Shown piece by piece: positions 33,653 through 42,624 of a stretch of 64,000 nt of DNA (its first letter is position 1; each line of letters starts with the position of its first letter). Origin of the DNA: Spirosoma sordidisoli. GTDB lineage: Bacteria > Bacteroidota > Bacteroidia > Cytophagales > Spirosomataceae. Below the pieces are notes generated by a model. That model saw only the letters and a program-made list of their open reading frames with translations, searched no databases and was not told the DNA's origin. The stretch is taken from assembly GCF_004138325.1 (NCBI RefSeq), contig NZ_SBLB01000001.1, forward strand, positions 434,001 through 498,000, written 5' to 3'. A program made the translations under genes and the position numbers.

Positions 33653-35392
33653 TTAGTGTACGGTTGTTGCTGTGGGAACTTCTTCTTTAAGCAGAGCGGC
33701 TGCTTTTCGTGCCTTGTACCATAAGAAAGCAGAGAGAGCAAGACACACGCTCCCGGCTCCCAGCGCCAGTTGCCCGCTCAGCATAGCCCGCGAGGGGAAG
33801 CCCATGATGACGAACATGAGGCCGGTGAGCCCGAAAGCGATGCCATACATCAACTTGATAGCATCGGCAAAGGCATCGTCGTTTTTACTTTCCTGGACCG
33901 GCACAAACGGCACGGTCAGTTTGTGGAAGAAAGCCGCCACGCGCTTGTTGTAGGCGCTATCTGCTGATTTAAAATAGCCCGACAGGATGAATACCGAGAA
34001 GCAGAACCCGATTTCGACCAGCGTGGCAATGGCCCAGCGCACCTCATCAATGACGCCCGGACCGGCGAGGTTGAACGCATCGGTTTTCACGAAAAACACG
34101 TGCAGGACAAAACCTAATGCAACTCCGCCAAACAAAGTCACCAACGCCCCCCAGGGTTGCGGTTTGGCCATGAGCACACCCACGATAACGGGCACGATCA
34201 TGGGCACAGCGAAAATGCCCGCCAGCAGTTTGTTGGCTTCAAACGCCCCGCCAAATCCGGCCACAAACAGAGCCCCGACCGTAACGATGCCGCCCACCAG
34301 TAAGGTCATCAGCCGACCCACGAGCAGGCTTTCTTTCCCACTGGCATTAGGGCGGAACACACGCTGGTAAATGTCGCGGGTGAGTACACTGGCTGTGACG
34401 TTGTATTCGGCACTGAGCACCGACATGGTGGCGGCAAACATGGCGGCCATCATCAAGCCCATAATACCCGACGGCAACAGCTTCACGCAGAGGCTTACAT
34501 ACGCCATTTCGGGGTTGGCCAGGTTGGGCAGAATAACCCGAGCAGCCAGGGGCGGAAACAGGAAAATGATGGGAAAAATAAAGAAGAAGACCGCCGACAA
34601 CCCCGCCAGTTTCTGCCCGTCGGTTTCGGTTTTGGCACTGTAGAAACGCTGAATGAACGTCCAGTTGCCGAGGTACCGAATGATGAGGAGAATGTAGTAG
34701 GTAACGAGCCAGATCGGAATGCCCTTTTTGCCGTTGAACCAGGTCATGTTCTGGGGAATAACGGCCTGCATATTTTCCAGGCCGCCAGCTGCGTTGTAGG
34801 CCAGCGGCACCAGAATCAGCGTGGCGAAAAACAGGATCACAAACTGCACCACGTCGGTGACGATCACGGCCCAGAAACCCCCAACGACCGTGTACAATGT
34901 CACAACAATACCACAACCGATGACGGCCGTTTCGAACGGCATTCCCGAAGCCGCCGTGATAAAGAGCCCGATGGAATACAGTTTGATCATGTCGTCGAGC
35001 AGTTTGAAGGCCACACCACTCCACGAAAACAATTGCCGAATGGGGGCGTTATAGCGCGTTTCGAGGAACTCGACGGGGCTCATGATGCCCGCCCGTTTCC
35101 AGCGTTTGGCAAAAAAGCCAATAGCAATCAGAGAAGGAAACACGGTACTCCAGATCACCGTAATGGCCACCAGTCCATCGGAGTAGGCGATGCCCGCGTA
35201 GGCCACAAAGATGAAGGTGCTGAACTTGGTCATGAAGTTGCTGATCCCACCAGCCACCCACGACACGCCACTCCCACCCTTGAAGTAGTCGTTGATGTTC
35301 TTGACAAATCGGCCCAGGAAAATCCCGATGCCCGACATCATAATCATGTACAGGACAATGGCCGTGTAATCGAGCGCTTTAAGTTGGTTCAT
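33653..35392 (-). CDS. sodium/solute symporter (SSS family)
   Basis: The 579-residue inner-membrane protein has about thirteen to fourteen helices and the SSS opening (LDYTAIVLYMIMMSGIGIFLG) with FKGGSGVSWVAGGISNF, the first sodium-site region of SGLT-type carriers. Such PUL carriers import mono- or disaccharides and uronic acids released in the periplasm. It is separated by 72 bp from the GH115 gene upstream, enough for a minor internal promoter, and 21 bp from the SDR downstream. Substrate inferred from context: a uronic acid or unsaturated disaccharide. Confidence 0.85.
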   Translation of the reverse strand: MNQLKALDYTAIVLYMIMMSGIGIFLGRFVKNINDYFKGGSGVSWVAGGISNFMTKFSTFIFVAYAGIAYSDGLVAITVIWSTVFPSLIAIGFFAKRWKRAGIMSPVEFLETRYNAPIRQLFSWSGVAFKLLDDMIKLYSIGLFITAASGMPFETAVIGCGIVVTLYTVVGGFWAVIVTDVVQFVILFFATLILVPLAYNAAGGLENMQAVIPQNMTWFNGKKGIPIWLVTYYILLIIRYLGNWTFIQRFYSAKTETDGQKLAGLSAVFFFIFPIIFLFPPLAARVILPNLANPEMAYVSLCVKLLPSGIMGLMMAAMFAATMSVLSAEYNVTASVLTRDIYQRVFRPNASGKESLLVGRLMTLLVGGIVTVGALFVAGFGGAFEANKLLAGIFAVPMIVPVIVGVLMAKPQPWGALVTLFGGVALGFVLHVFFVKTDAFNLAGPGVIDEVRWAIATLVEIGFCFSVFILSGYFKSADSAYNKRVAAFFHKLTVPFVPVQESKNDDAFADAIKLMYGIAFGLTGLMFVIMGFPSRAMLSGQLALGAGSVCLALSAFLWYKARKAAALLKEEVPTATTVH

Positions 35393-35464
35393 ACGGTTAA
35401 TGAGTAAAAGGGGTCCGGGTCTTTATGGTCTTTTGGCTGAGGCAGTTCATTCGTCAGGCGCCTA

Positions 35465-37534
35465 CTAGTTCAGGAGCGTTATCACTTCGTTGGTCAGGGC
35501 CTCTTTTCGGGCGAGGTTCAGCTTCTTGTCGCCCCGGTACCAGTCTTTCCATTTCTCGGGTTTAGCACTCAACGCTTTGCCCTGCTGAGCGAGCGAAATA
35601 GCCCGCGTAGCCTCCTGTAAATGCTGTATTACGCTGCTCTTATCGGCGGCATCAGCGGCCAGTTTCGCCTGAATAAGGTGCATGAGCCAGTCTTCCAGTC
35701 CAAGCATTATTTTGATTTGGGCAACAAAGTTGACTTCGAAAAATAACCGCTGCTCGGGCGTTAGCTGAGGGGCTATTTTTATCGCCAGTGCGTCGGCTCG
35801 CATCAGTCCCTCTCGCTGCCGGACAACCCGAACCAGCTGTTCACTAAGGGACAAATCGCCCGACCGCATATCGCCAATCGCCGACTTTATCCATTTGCTC
35901 TCCTCCGTTTCGGTCTGCTTGTTTTTCAGGATAGCCTGGTACTGAACCGAGTCGGTCAGTTGAGCTTTCAACTCGGTTAGCATACCTGCCCCAAGGCTGG
36001 CCGTTTGGCCGTCCATCAGAATTGGTGTGCCCGTGTTGTCGTTGAGGACAAAACTGTCGAAATAGGTCTGGTAAGCCTGGGCCACCGCCTTTGCGGACGA
36101 ACCAAATCGCTCGGCAAACCACTGGTCGTTGAACTGCCGGGTATCAAATCCGGCGAAGTCACGCAGCATCTCCGCCGAAGCCGCAATGCCTAGTTGAAAC
36201 TCCCGCACGTTCGACACGTTCAGGATGCAGTAGGTCGTATCGCCTTTTTGCACCGCCTGACTCAGTACTTTATAGGTTTGCGCAGGTGGCACGATCTGCA
36301 CCAGATGAGGCCCTGAACCCCATAGCTGGTGGTGGTAATACACGCCGTAGGTATTTTTTTGCGAACGGGGCGTTTGCATGAAATCGGCCTGCCAGCGCCA
36401 CCCCGGCGAATTGTCGGCAAAAACGACGGTTACTTTTTCTGGTATACGAAGGTGTCCGGCCTGGTTCAACACCGAGCCTTCGGCCCAGAGCGTGGTAGTC
36501 ACAGGTGGGTTCGGGCGAGGGTCTACTTCCTGAATCAGCCGCATCTGAAACGCCATCGCGTCGGAGATGAGTTTGCCCCGGTCGGCGTCGGTTTGCGGGG
36601 TGTTGGGGTCCGCCAGCCACATGGGGCGGTCGGCAATGCCGCGCAGGCCAATTTGCCAGATTACGTTCGGGTATTTCGCCCACTCACGAGCATACACCCG
36701 CCATACTTCTTCTACCTTCTCGCGATTACTGAAGTAAGAAAACAGCGGACTACTGCCGTCTTTGGCTTTCCAGTAGTTGAAATACGAAAACGCGCTCACC
36801 CCCATTGGCTCCACATGGTGCATGGAAACGAACAGACCCCGTTTGGAAGCTTCCTGAATCAGAACCGCTTCGGCCGGGTTTCGGATGTCGATAAAGCTGG
36901 CTGGGATGATTAGGTTGAACTGCAATCGAAGGGCCGTTTCGCAGACTTTCGCGATAAGGTTGGGCGAGGCTACCTGCTGGTAAAACGGGTAGTCGATGTT
37001 TCGACGGCCGCTGCTTTCGTACCACTCGGTCAGTAGATCTTCGTCGTTGATGAACCAGCCCCGGTACCGAAAAGTCGGCTTTTGGGATTGATATTGAATG
37101 GTTTCCCAACGCAGAACTGCTCGCTTTTGCGGGGCGCGATCATTCCAGAAATACATGGGATCGACACCCAGATAGTGCTCAATGAAATAATAAATGCCAA
37201 AGACGGTACCGAGTGGACTCGTACCGGTGATGTACAGATCGCCGTTTCGGACGTTTAGCTCAAATTGCTCCGGGGCTGACCCCGCTTTGGTCTGAATGAA
37301 TACAGCTGCCTGACCGGGCATTTTCTTGTTTGCTGTTCCCAGCGTTTTGCCCGTAATTTTTTCTACATCACGAATCAAATCCTGAATGGCCAACCGTACG
37401 GGTTCTGTCTCATCCCCGGTCAGTACGATTACGGCCCGCTGCGATTGACTGACTAATACAAACGGTGCTTTCTGCTGCCCAAAAGCGGGCAACGTACACC
37501 ATAGCATCAGCGGTATCAGCAGCAAACGCTTCAT
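35465..37534 (-). CDS. exported GH115-type alpha-glucuronidase
   Basis: About 689 residues from the ATG chosen because MKRLLLIPLMLWCTLPAFGQ forms a proper signal peptide; an upstream ATG at 37561 lies just 3 bp after the previous gene. The N-terminal alpha-glucuronidase-like beta domain is followed by a barrel opened by FRYRGWFINDEDLLTEW, the hallmark segment of GH115. GH115 removes 4-O-methyl-glucuronate or glucuronate side groups. Typical members have 800-950 residues, and the C-terminal beta-sandwich is absent here, replaced by helices to residue 689, so a variant specificity is likely. Confidence 0.75.
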   Translation of the reverse strand: MKRLLLIPLMLWCTLPAFGQQKAPFVLVSQSQRAVIVLTGDETEPVRLAIQDLIRDVEKITGKTLGTANKKMPGQAAVFIQTKAGSAPEQFELNVRNGDLYITGTSPLGTVFGIYYFIEHYLGVDPMYFWNDRAPQKRAVLRWETIQYQSQKPTFRYRGWFINDEDLLTEWYESSGRRNIDYPFYQQVASPNLIAKVCETALRLQFNLIIPASFIDIRNPAEAVLIQEASKRGLFVSMHHVEPMGVSAFSYFNYWKAKDGSSPLFSYFSNREKVEEVWRVYAREWAKYPNVIWQIGLRGIADRPMWLADPNTPQTDADRGKLISDAMAFQMRLIQEVDPRPNPPVTTTLWAEGSVLNQAGHLRIPEKVTVVFADNSPGWRWQADFMQTPRSQKNTYGVYYHHQLWGSGPHLVQIVPPAQTYKVLSQAVQKGDTTYCILNVSNVREFQLGIAASAEMLRDFAGFDTRQFNDQWFAERFGSSAKAVAQAYQTYFDSFVLNDNTGTPILMDGQTASLGAGMLTELKAQLTDSVQYQAILKNKQTETEESKWIKSAIGDMRSGDLSLSEQLVRVVRQREGLMRADALAIKIAPQLTPEQRLFFEVNFVAQIKIMLGLEDWLMHLIQAKLAADAADKSSVIQHLQEATRAISLAQQGKALSAKPEKWKDWYRGDKKLNLARKEALTNEVITLLN

Positions 37535-37564
37535 AACAAGGCACCTTATCAGGCTATTCATTTG

Positions 37565-39511
37565 CTAAAAGGTCAGTTTGGGTAATTCATTTTCCAGGTA
37601 CGTTAGCCACTGCTGCTTTGTCTTTACGTGCGGGTTTTTGGTCCAGCCTGCGCCCACGTAGTACGTAATGGGCTGACCGGCTTTGACGTTGACCAGCACG
37701 AACTGTTCGTTTTTGTGCGTTGCAAACCGGCTGATAAGGGCGGGGTTGGCGATGATGCTGGTGCCCAACTCTCCATTGGCAGGCAGGTATGATTCCCAGA
37801 CCGTAAGCAAGCCGGTTTTGGGATCGGTCAAGATTTCGGGTTTGTTGGCATAGGAAATGCCGATGCCGACCGTGATTGGCCCTTTATGATCTGTCTCGAA
37901 TGTGCTGACGACTTTGAAAAAGTTCGTGCCCATTTTCATGCTGATCACCTTGCGTTCCGACACCATAAATTGCCCCGCCGGGCCGCCGTCCACTTTCCAG
38001 GGGTCGAAAACCAGCTCGAACGCGATTTCGTCGGGGGTGTTTTTCAGGATTTTATGCGTCGCGTAGGGCTGTGAAATGTAGGGCTTATCGTTCGACCAGA
38101 TGGCCGTTCCGCCGTTGCCCCGCCCGAAACCGACGTGAAAAAAGTCGCAGCCCTCGCCCCGGTCGATGTGGTATTCCAGCCCCTCGGCGTTCAGGCTGTA
38201 CCACTTGTCGGCAATGGGATAGTCAACGGATTTTGTCCAGACATCGATACCGCTACTAACCCGGTCTTTCACGGGTGGACCATACACGCGGAAGGCTACG
38301 CGGTCGTTTTCCCAGAGGATATTGCCGTTGGCTTCGGGCCTGTAGCGAACATACGTCTGCGGTTTGCGAAGCGAGGCTTCGTTGGTCACGAAATAGCCCG
38401 CCGTTGGCGCGTCAACGGTGATGATACCCAGTTTGGCGGCTTGCGTAAAAGCCAGAACAGCCGGGCCAAATGCGTGCTGATCGTTGAATTTCCAGCCCTG
38501 CTTTTTGTAATCGGCTTTGGTTCCTTTTCCCGGACACAGGCAACTGCCGCAGGTATGGCTTACCGATCCGTCGTCGCCGATATAGGCCATGTAGCCGCTC
38601 AGGCCCTTTTTGAAGGCGGGCAGATACGATTGATCGAGCACTTTTTTCTCGATGGCAATACCGATGGCATACAGCATCAGTCCACTGCCCGACGTTTCCA
38701 CATACGACGACGTATCGGTCATTTCCTGGTGCCACAACCCGTTTTTGTTCTGATGGCTGAGTACCGCCGTAAAGAATGACTTCGCCAGTGCGTTGACGGC
38801 TTTTTTCTGCGGGTGCGAATCGGGCAAGTCGCGGACCAACGAAGCCAGCCCGAACGCGCCCCAGCCGTTGCCCCGGCTCCAGTTGTCCTGCGAAATCACG
38901 CCCTTCCCCTGAAAACCCCTACCCTGATGGAGCAGGCCGTTGGCATCCTGAAGAACCCTGAATAGCTCCAGCGTTTCAAACACCGCTTTGTCCACGTATT
39001 CGGGTTTATTGAGCGCCAACCCGCTGTAAAGCAAGTAAGGCGTTACGGCAAAAGCCATGTCGATAAACACCTGATCGAGACTGTCTTTGGCCCAGTTGGC
39101 GGTCAGGATTCCCTCGGCAGAACGCTTCTGTTCACTGACCATCTTCTCCGCAAAGCGGGCTACCTGATCAGTCAGCGCGGGCGACTTTTTCAGGTACGTT
39201 AGGTAAGCGGCCCCGCTGCCTCCGGCCTTGTAGCTGATAAAACTCCCCCGCCCGTCGATCTTGCCACTGTTGAACTGCGCGAATAGCTCAAGCGCCCGGC
39301 TCAGGGTTTTGGGGTCTTTTTGAACGATGCTCAACTCCGCCATGCCGTGCATCAGCAAACTGCCAGGGTACAACCCCATATCGATGGTAGCCAGCCCCTT
39401 GTTCAGCACCCGCTCGGCCACGGTCAGCGTAGCGACCCGCTTGTCCGCTTCCGGTTGAGCAAACAGCAGATTACTCATCAGAACGAATAGAAAGAGAAGC
39501 TTGCTGTTCAT
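37565..39511 (-). CDS. exported GH105/GH88-type unsaturated uronyl hydrolase fused to DUF4861
   Basis: The 648-residue protein has a signal peptide (cleaved near LFAQ, 19). Residues about 30-370 form an (alpha/alpha)6 barrel like GH88/GH105 (NWSRGNGWGAFGLASLV, HQNKNGLWHQEMTDTSSYVE, SGSGLMLYAIG), which hydrates 4,5-unsaturated uronyl ends left by lyases. Residues about 385-645 are a beta-sandwich of the DUF4861 type (VRYRPEANGNILWENDRVAF). Cys-rich CGSCLCPGKG near 330 is notable. The position 6 bp after a GH39-like gene and next to GH115 fits stepwise removal of uronic acid. Confidence 0.8.
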   Translation of the reverse strand: MNSKLLFLFVLMSNLLFAQPEADKRVATLTVAERVLNKGLATIDMGLYPGSLLMHGMAELSIVQKDPKTLSRALELFAQFNSGKIDGRGSFISYKAGGSGAAYLTYLKKSPALTDQVARFAEKMVSEQKRSAEGILTANWAKDSLDQVFIDMAFAVTPYLLYSGLALNKPEYVDKAVFETLELFRVLQDANGLLHQGRGFQGKGVISQDNWSRGNGWGAFGLASLVRDLPDSHPQKKAVNALAKSFFTAVLSHQNKNGLWHQEMTDTSSYVETSGSGLMLYAIGIAIEKKVLDQSYLPAFKKGLSGYMAYIGDDGSVSHTCGSCLCPGKGTKADYKKQGWKFNDQHAFGPAVLAFTQAAKLGIITVDAPTAGYFVTNEASLRKPQTYVRYRPEANGNILWENDRVAFRVYGPPVKDRVSSGIDVWTKSVDYPIADKWYSLNAEGLEYHIDRGEGCDFFHVGFGRGNGGTAIWSNDKPYISQPYATHKILKNTPDEIAFELVFDPWKVDGGPAGQFMVSERKVISMKMGTNFFKVVSTFETDHKGPITVGIGISYANKPEILTDPKTGLLTVWESYLPANGELGTSIIANPALISRFATHKNEQFVLVNVKAGQPITYYVGAGWTKNPHVKTKQQWLTYLENELPKLTF

Positions 39512-39517
39512 GGATGT

Positions 39518-40954
39518 TTAGAGTCTAAAAATTGATTTATCAGCGATCAATACGGGCGAATCGTAAACGGGTACGTTGCTGAAGGTGTAGGTTGTACCCG
39601 TTTTCTGCCAGCTTCCTTTCGGGATTTCGTAGATGTGCCCCGTCAGCAGATCGACCCAGACGGGGGTATCGAAATTTCCGTCGCTGATGGTGATGTCGAT
39701 GGGTGTGGTCGTGAACAGGTTCGTGGGCGTTTTGCTGTCTAACCAAACGGCGACCAACTGCTTTTTTCCCGCTTTTTGCTTGTATCCGAATAAAGAAGTC
39801 GACTCTCTAGCGGTTGTTGTCGCGTTGAAACCGGGAATTAGTTCGAGCCGGTTGTCGAACACACTGGCCAGATTCTGCACCGCGTAGTAAGCGACTTTCG
39901 GGCGAATGACGGTCTTGTCAAGGTCCGACTGAATCAGGCCTTTCATGTTCAGCACCGGCGTGTCGCCCGCATACCGGATGTCGATGATGGTGAACACCGA
40001 CGTTTCAATGTCGCGCCCCAGATCGCCGAGCAACCGGCGCATATCGTACTTGGCCTGCGAATATTCGGTCCAGTAGTACTTGTCGAGGGCGTAGCTGGGG
40101 ATGTAGCCGGAAGGCGCTCCGTTTTCGCCCTGCCGGAGCAGGAGGTTGGGCGCGTATTTGGCCAGTTGCCGTTTGAATGAGGCCACGCCTATGTACGATT
40201 GTTCGGGCCGGAAGGCGTAACTGTGGTACGATACCCAGGTGAACAAATCCAGTTTTTTCCGGTCGGCAAATACGGTCAAGGCCCGGTTCAGGTACGTTGT
40301 GTCGGTATGGGTAGCGAGGGCCAGGGCTGCAATTTTGGCCTCCGGCTGAATGCGTTTGATGATCTCGCCCGTCCGGATGTTTAGCTCGGCGGTTGTTTCG
40401 GGCGAATTTTTCTGCATCGGATGGTCGGGCTCATTCCAGATTTCCCACTCCTTCACCCGGTCTTTGTAGCGGGTGACCAGCGCCGTGACCCAGCGGCCGT
40501 AAGCCGCGAAGCCTTCGGGTGAAGTCGGCATACTGTTGAGCAGACCCCGCCCGCCACCGCCTTCATAAATCGGATTGCCGTACGAGGTTTCGAGCCAGGG
40601 GTCAATCTTGTTGGCAACGGCAAAGTCGATGATCTCGTCGAGCCACGTCCAGTCGTATACCCCTTTCACTTTCTCACACTTGGCCCATCCCGCCTGCAAC
40701 CGGATTTTCTTGACGCCCAGCGGAGGCAGGTACGCTTTATACCCGTTGAAATCGGTAAAATCGCGGTCGAGCGTTTCGCAGCCCACCGTAATGCGCGACG
40801 ATTCGATGGCCGATGTCGAGCGCGGCTTCAGCGTACCGATGCGTTTAAATTCGACCGACAACGGCGTTTTAACCCGCTCGGTTGAGGTATCGATAAACTG
40901 GGCAGATGCGGTGCCTGAAAGGAGCAGTAAGTAGGCGAACAGGAGATTTTTCAT
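39518..40954 (-). CDS. exported GH39-like glycoside hydrolase, paralogue B
   Basis: About 478 residues from MKNLLFAYLL; the few upstream codons come from the repeat element, so the ATG at 40954 is preferred. Signal peptide ends near residue 19. WEIWNEPD gives acid/base Glu175 and LRQGENG the nucleophile Glu277. The C-terminal beta domain ends VPVYDSPVLIADKSI. Sequence follows paralogues A (24320) and C (41060) along the whole length but the substrate loops differ (NPIYEGGGGRGLLN here). It lies directly after a REPIN-like element, which probably separates it from paralogue C. Confidence 0.78.
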   Translation of the reverse strand: MKNLLFAYLLLLSGTASAQFIDTSTERVKTPLSVEFKRIGTLKPRSTSAIESSRITVGCETLDRDFTDFNGYKAYLPPLGVKKIRLQAGWAKCEKVKGVYDWTWLDEIIDFAVANKIDPWLETSYGNPIYEGGGGRGLLNSMPTSPEGFAAYGRWVTALVTRYKDRVKEWEIWNEPDHPMQKNSPETTAELNIRTGEIIKRIQPEAKIAALALATHTDTTYLNRALTVFADRKKLDLFTWVSYHSYAFRPEQSYIGVASFKRQLAKYAPNLLLRQGENGAPSGYIPSYALDKYYWTEYSQAKYDMRRLLGDLGRDIETSVFTIIDIRYAGDTPVLNMKGLIQSDLDKTVIRPKVAYYAVQNLASVFDNRLELIPGFNATTTARESTSLFGYKQKAGKKQLVAVWLDSKTPTNLFTTTPIDITISDGNFDTPVWVDLLTGHIYEIPKGSWQKTGTTYTFSNVPVYDSPVLIADKSIFRL

Positions 40955-40960
40955 GTGTTT

Positions 40961-41063
40961 GTAGAGACGCATCCTTGCGTCTCCCGTGCGTCAGCAATTT
41001 GTTTTTCGGCGTACCATCCGGCGGTGAGACCGGTCCGCCGGTGCGGCAAGGATGCGTCTCTAC
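40961..41063. repeat. REPIN-like palindromic element, copy 2 (103 bp)
   Basis: Ends form an exact 18-bp inverted repeat beginning GTAGAGACGCATCCTTGC. The left end also folds alone (GAGACGCA-TCCT-TGCGTCTC). Internal GTGCGTCAGCAATTT and CCATCCGG...TGAGAC blocks match copy 1 in order, but the second inner arm is missing. The distal end supplies the TAG stop of the GH39-like gene (41060-41062), as in copy 1. It sits between two paralogous genes. Confidence 0.88.
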
Positions 41064-42460
41064 AGATGTACGGCCGATTTCTCGGCAATCAATACCGGGT
41101 AATCGGGTATGGGCATTTCAGAGAATGTCCACTCTTTACCGGATTGCCTGCGTTGATTCGCCGGGATTTCGTAGATTTTCCCGGTGATCAAATCCACAAA
41201 AACCGGACTCCTGAACTGGCCTTTCACCGTCACAGTGGTCGGCTTGGGTACGTAGGCTTCAGCGGGACGGGCTTCTTTGCTCCAGAGCGTAACGAGAGTG
41301 CCTCTGTTTCGCTTGTTGCGGTATGCAAACCCGTTCACCGTTTCCTGACTGATAGCTGGCTTAACGTCCGACAGCAATTCAATTTGGTCGTCGAACAGTG
41401 AGAATACGTGCTGGGCGGCTTTGTAGGAGAGCTTGGGTCGTTTGATGGTCTTGTCGGGATTGGTTTGCAACAGGCCTTTGGTGTTTACGCCAACCATGTG
41501 GTCGCCGGCCGCGTAGTGAATGTCGGAGATGGTAAACAGGTTAGTGGCGATGCCCCGTCCGTGGTCGCCCAGCATCCGTCGCAGGTCCCATTTAGCTTGC
41601 GTTAGCTCGCTCCAGTCCTGATCGCGCATAGCACCGATGGTAATTTCTTTGGGGGTCGACGGTGCCCCATTTTCACCCTGCATAAACACAACGCCCGGTT
41701 TATAACTCCAGACGAGTTTACGCATCTCTTCAATCCTTGGATACGAGGTATCGGGGTTATGCGCGTAGCCGTGGTAGGTCATTACATCGACCAAATCGAG
41801 CGCATTTTCCTTTTTGAGTGTCTCGTAAAAGTCCTTTACAAAGTCAAGCCGGGTCACGCTGGCCATACCGAGCGCAATCAGTCGAGCGTTGGGTTGGATA
41901 GCTTTAACCAATCGGGCTGTGCGGATATAAAACTCGCCGATTTCTTTACCCGTGTGCGATGGGTTGAGGTCAGGCTCGTTCCAGATTTCCCATTCCGGCA
42001 CCTGATTTTTGTAGCGCGTTACGATGGCACGCACCCAGTTGTCCCAGGCCGCCAGGGCTTCGGGTGAGGTTGGGATGTGGCCCGCCAGCTTGGCTTCGCC
42101 CCCACCCTCGTAAATCGGGTTGCCATACGACAGTTCGACCCACGGCGCCACCCTTCGTGAAGCCGCATCGGGAATAACCACGTCGAGCCATTTCCAATCG
42201 TATACCCCTTTCGTTTTTTCACACTTGCTCCAGCCACCCTGCAACCGAATCCGTTTGGCTCCCAGTGGTCCCAAATACGACTTGTATGATTGGTAATCGG
42301 TGTAATCGCGGTCGAGTGTTTCGCCCCCGATGCTCCAGGTGCTCGATTTGATGGATTTGGCATCACGCGTTTTAAGTTGCCCTACAACCTTCCAATCAGG
42401 TTGTGCCAGAATGAGTTGAGGTAACAGAAGGCTGACGGCAAGAAACAGACGACGAAGCAT
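41060..42460 (-). CDS. exported GH39-like glycoside hydrolase, paralogue C
   Basis: The 466-residue protein has a signal peptide (cleaved after LILAQ, 20). WEIWNEPD gives acid/base Glu162 and MQGENGAPS the nucleophile Glu263. It ends MPIPDYPVLIAEKSAVHL, with the TAG stop provided by the adjacent REPIN-like element. It is the shortest of the three paralogues because the N-terminal segment before KSSTWSIGGETLDRDY is trimmed. A strong terminator-like hairpin lies upstream (42513-42555), so this gene may open a separately transcribed part of the PUL. Confidence 0.78.
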   Translation of the reverse strand: MLRRLFLAVSLLLPQLILAQPDWKVVGQLKTRDAKSIKSSTWSIGGETLDRDYTDYQSYKSYLGPLGAKRIRLQGGWSKCEKTKGVYDWKWLDVVIPDAASRRVAPWVELSYGNPIYEGGGEAKLAGHIPTSPEALAAWDNWVRAIVTRYKNQVPEWEIWNEPDLNPSHTGKEIGEFYIRTARLVKAIQPNARLIALGMASVTRLDFVKDFYETLKKENALDLVDVMTYHGYAHNPDTSYPRIEEMRKLVWSYKPGVVFMQGENGAPSTPKEITIGAMRDQDWSELTQAKWDLRRMLGDHGRGIATNLFTISDIHYAAGDHMVGVNTKGLLQTNPDKTIKRPKLSYKAAQHVFSLFDDQIELLSDVKPAISQETVNGFAYRNKRNRGTLVTLWSKEARPAEAYVPKPTTVTVKGQFRSPVFVDLITGKIYEIPANQRRQSGKEWTFSEMPIPDYPVLIAEKSAVHL

Positions 42461-42506
42461 AATGGTGTTTTAAGGTAGGTTATCAGTACTCATTCATTAG
42501 TTGTTT

Positions 42507-42555
42507 GACAAAAAAGGCCGCCAGGATTCCCCGCGTCGGCGGCCCGACGGCCTTT
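42507..42555 (-). terminator. intrinsic terminator inside the PUL, after GH38-like copy 2
   Basis: Read on the minus strand the sequence AAAGGCCG...CGGCCTTT (arms 42548-42555 and 42513-42520) is followed by a run of T (about 42510-42515 on the plus strand as A). An alternative pair, GGCCGCC/GGCGGCC, lies inside. Stem plus U-run is a textbook rho-independent signal. It would end or reduce transcription after susC-susD-GH38 while still allowing partial read-through to the enzymes downstream. Confidence 0.7.
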
Positions 42556-42624
42556 CCATTCCAACCTATGATTAATCAGTTTACTCAAATACGTATTGGT
42601 ATTTATGGACAATCAAGCTCTCGT

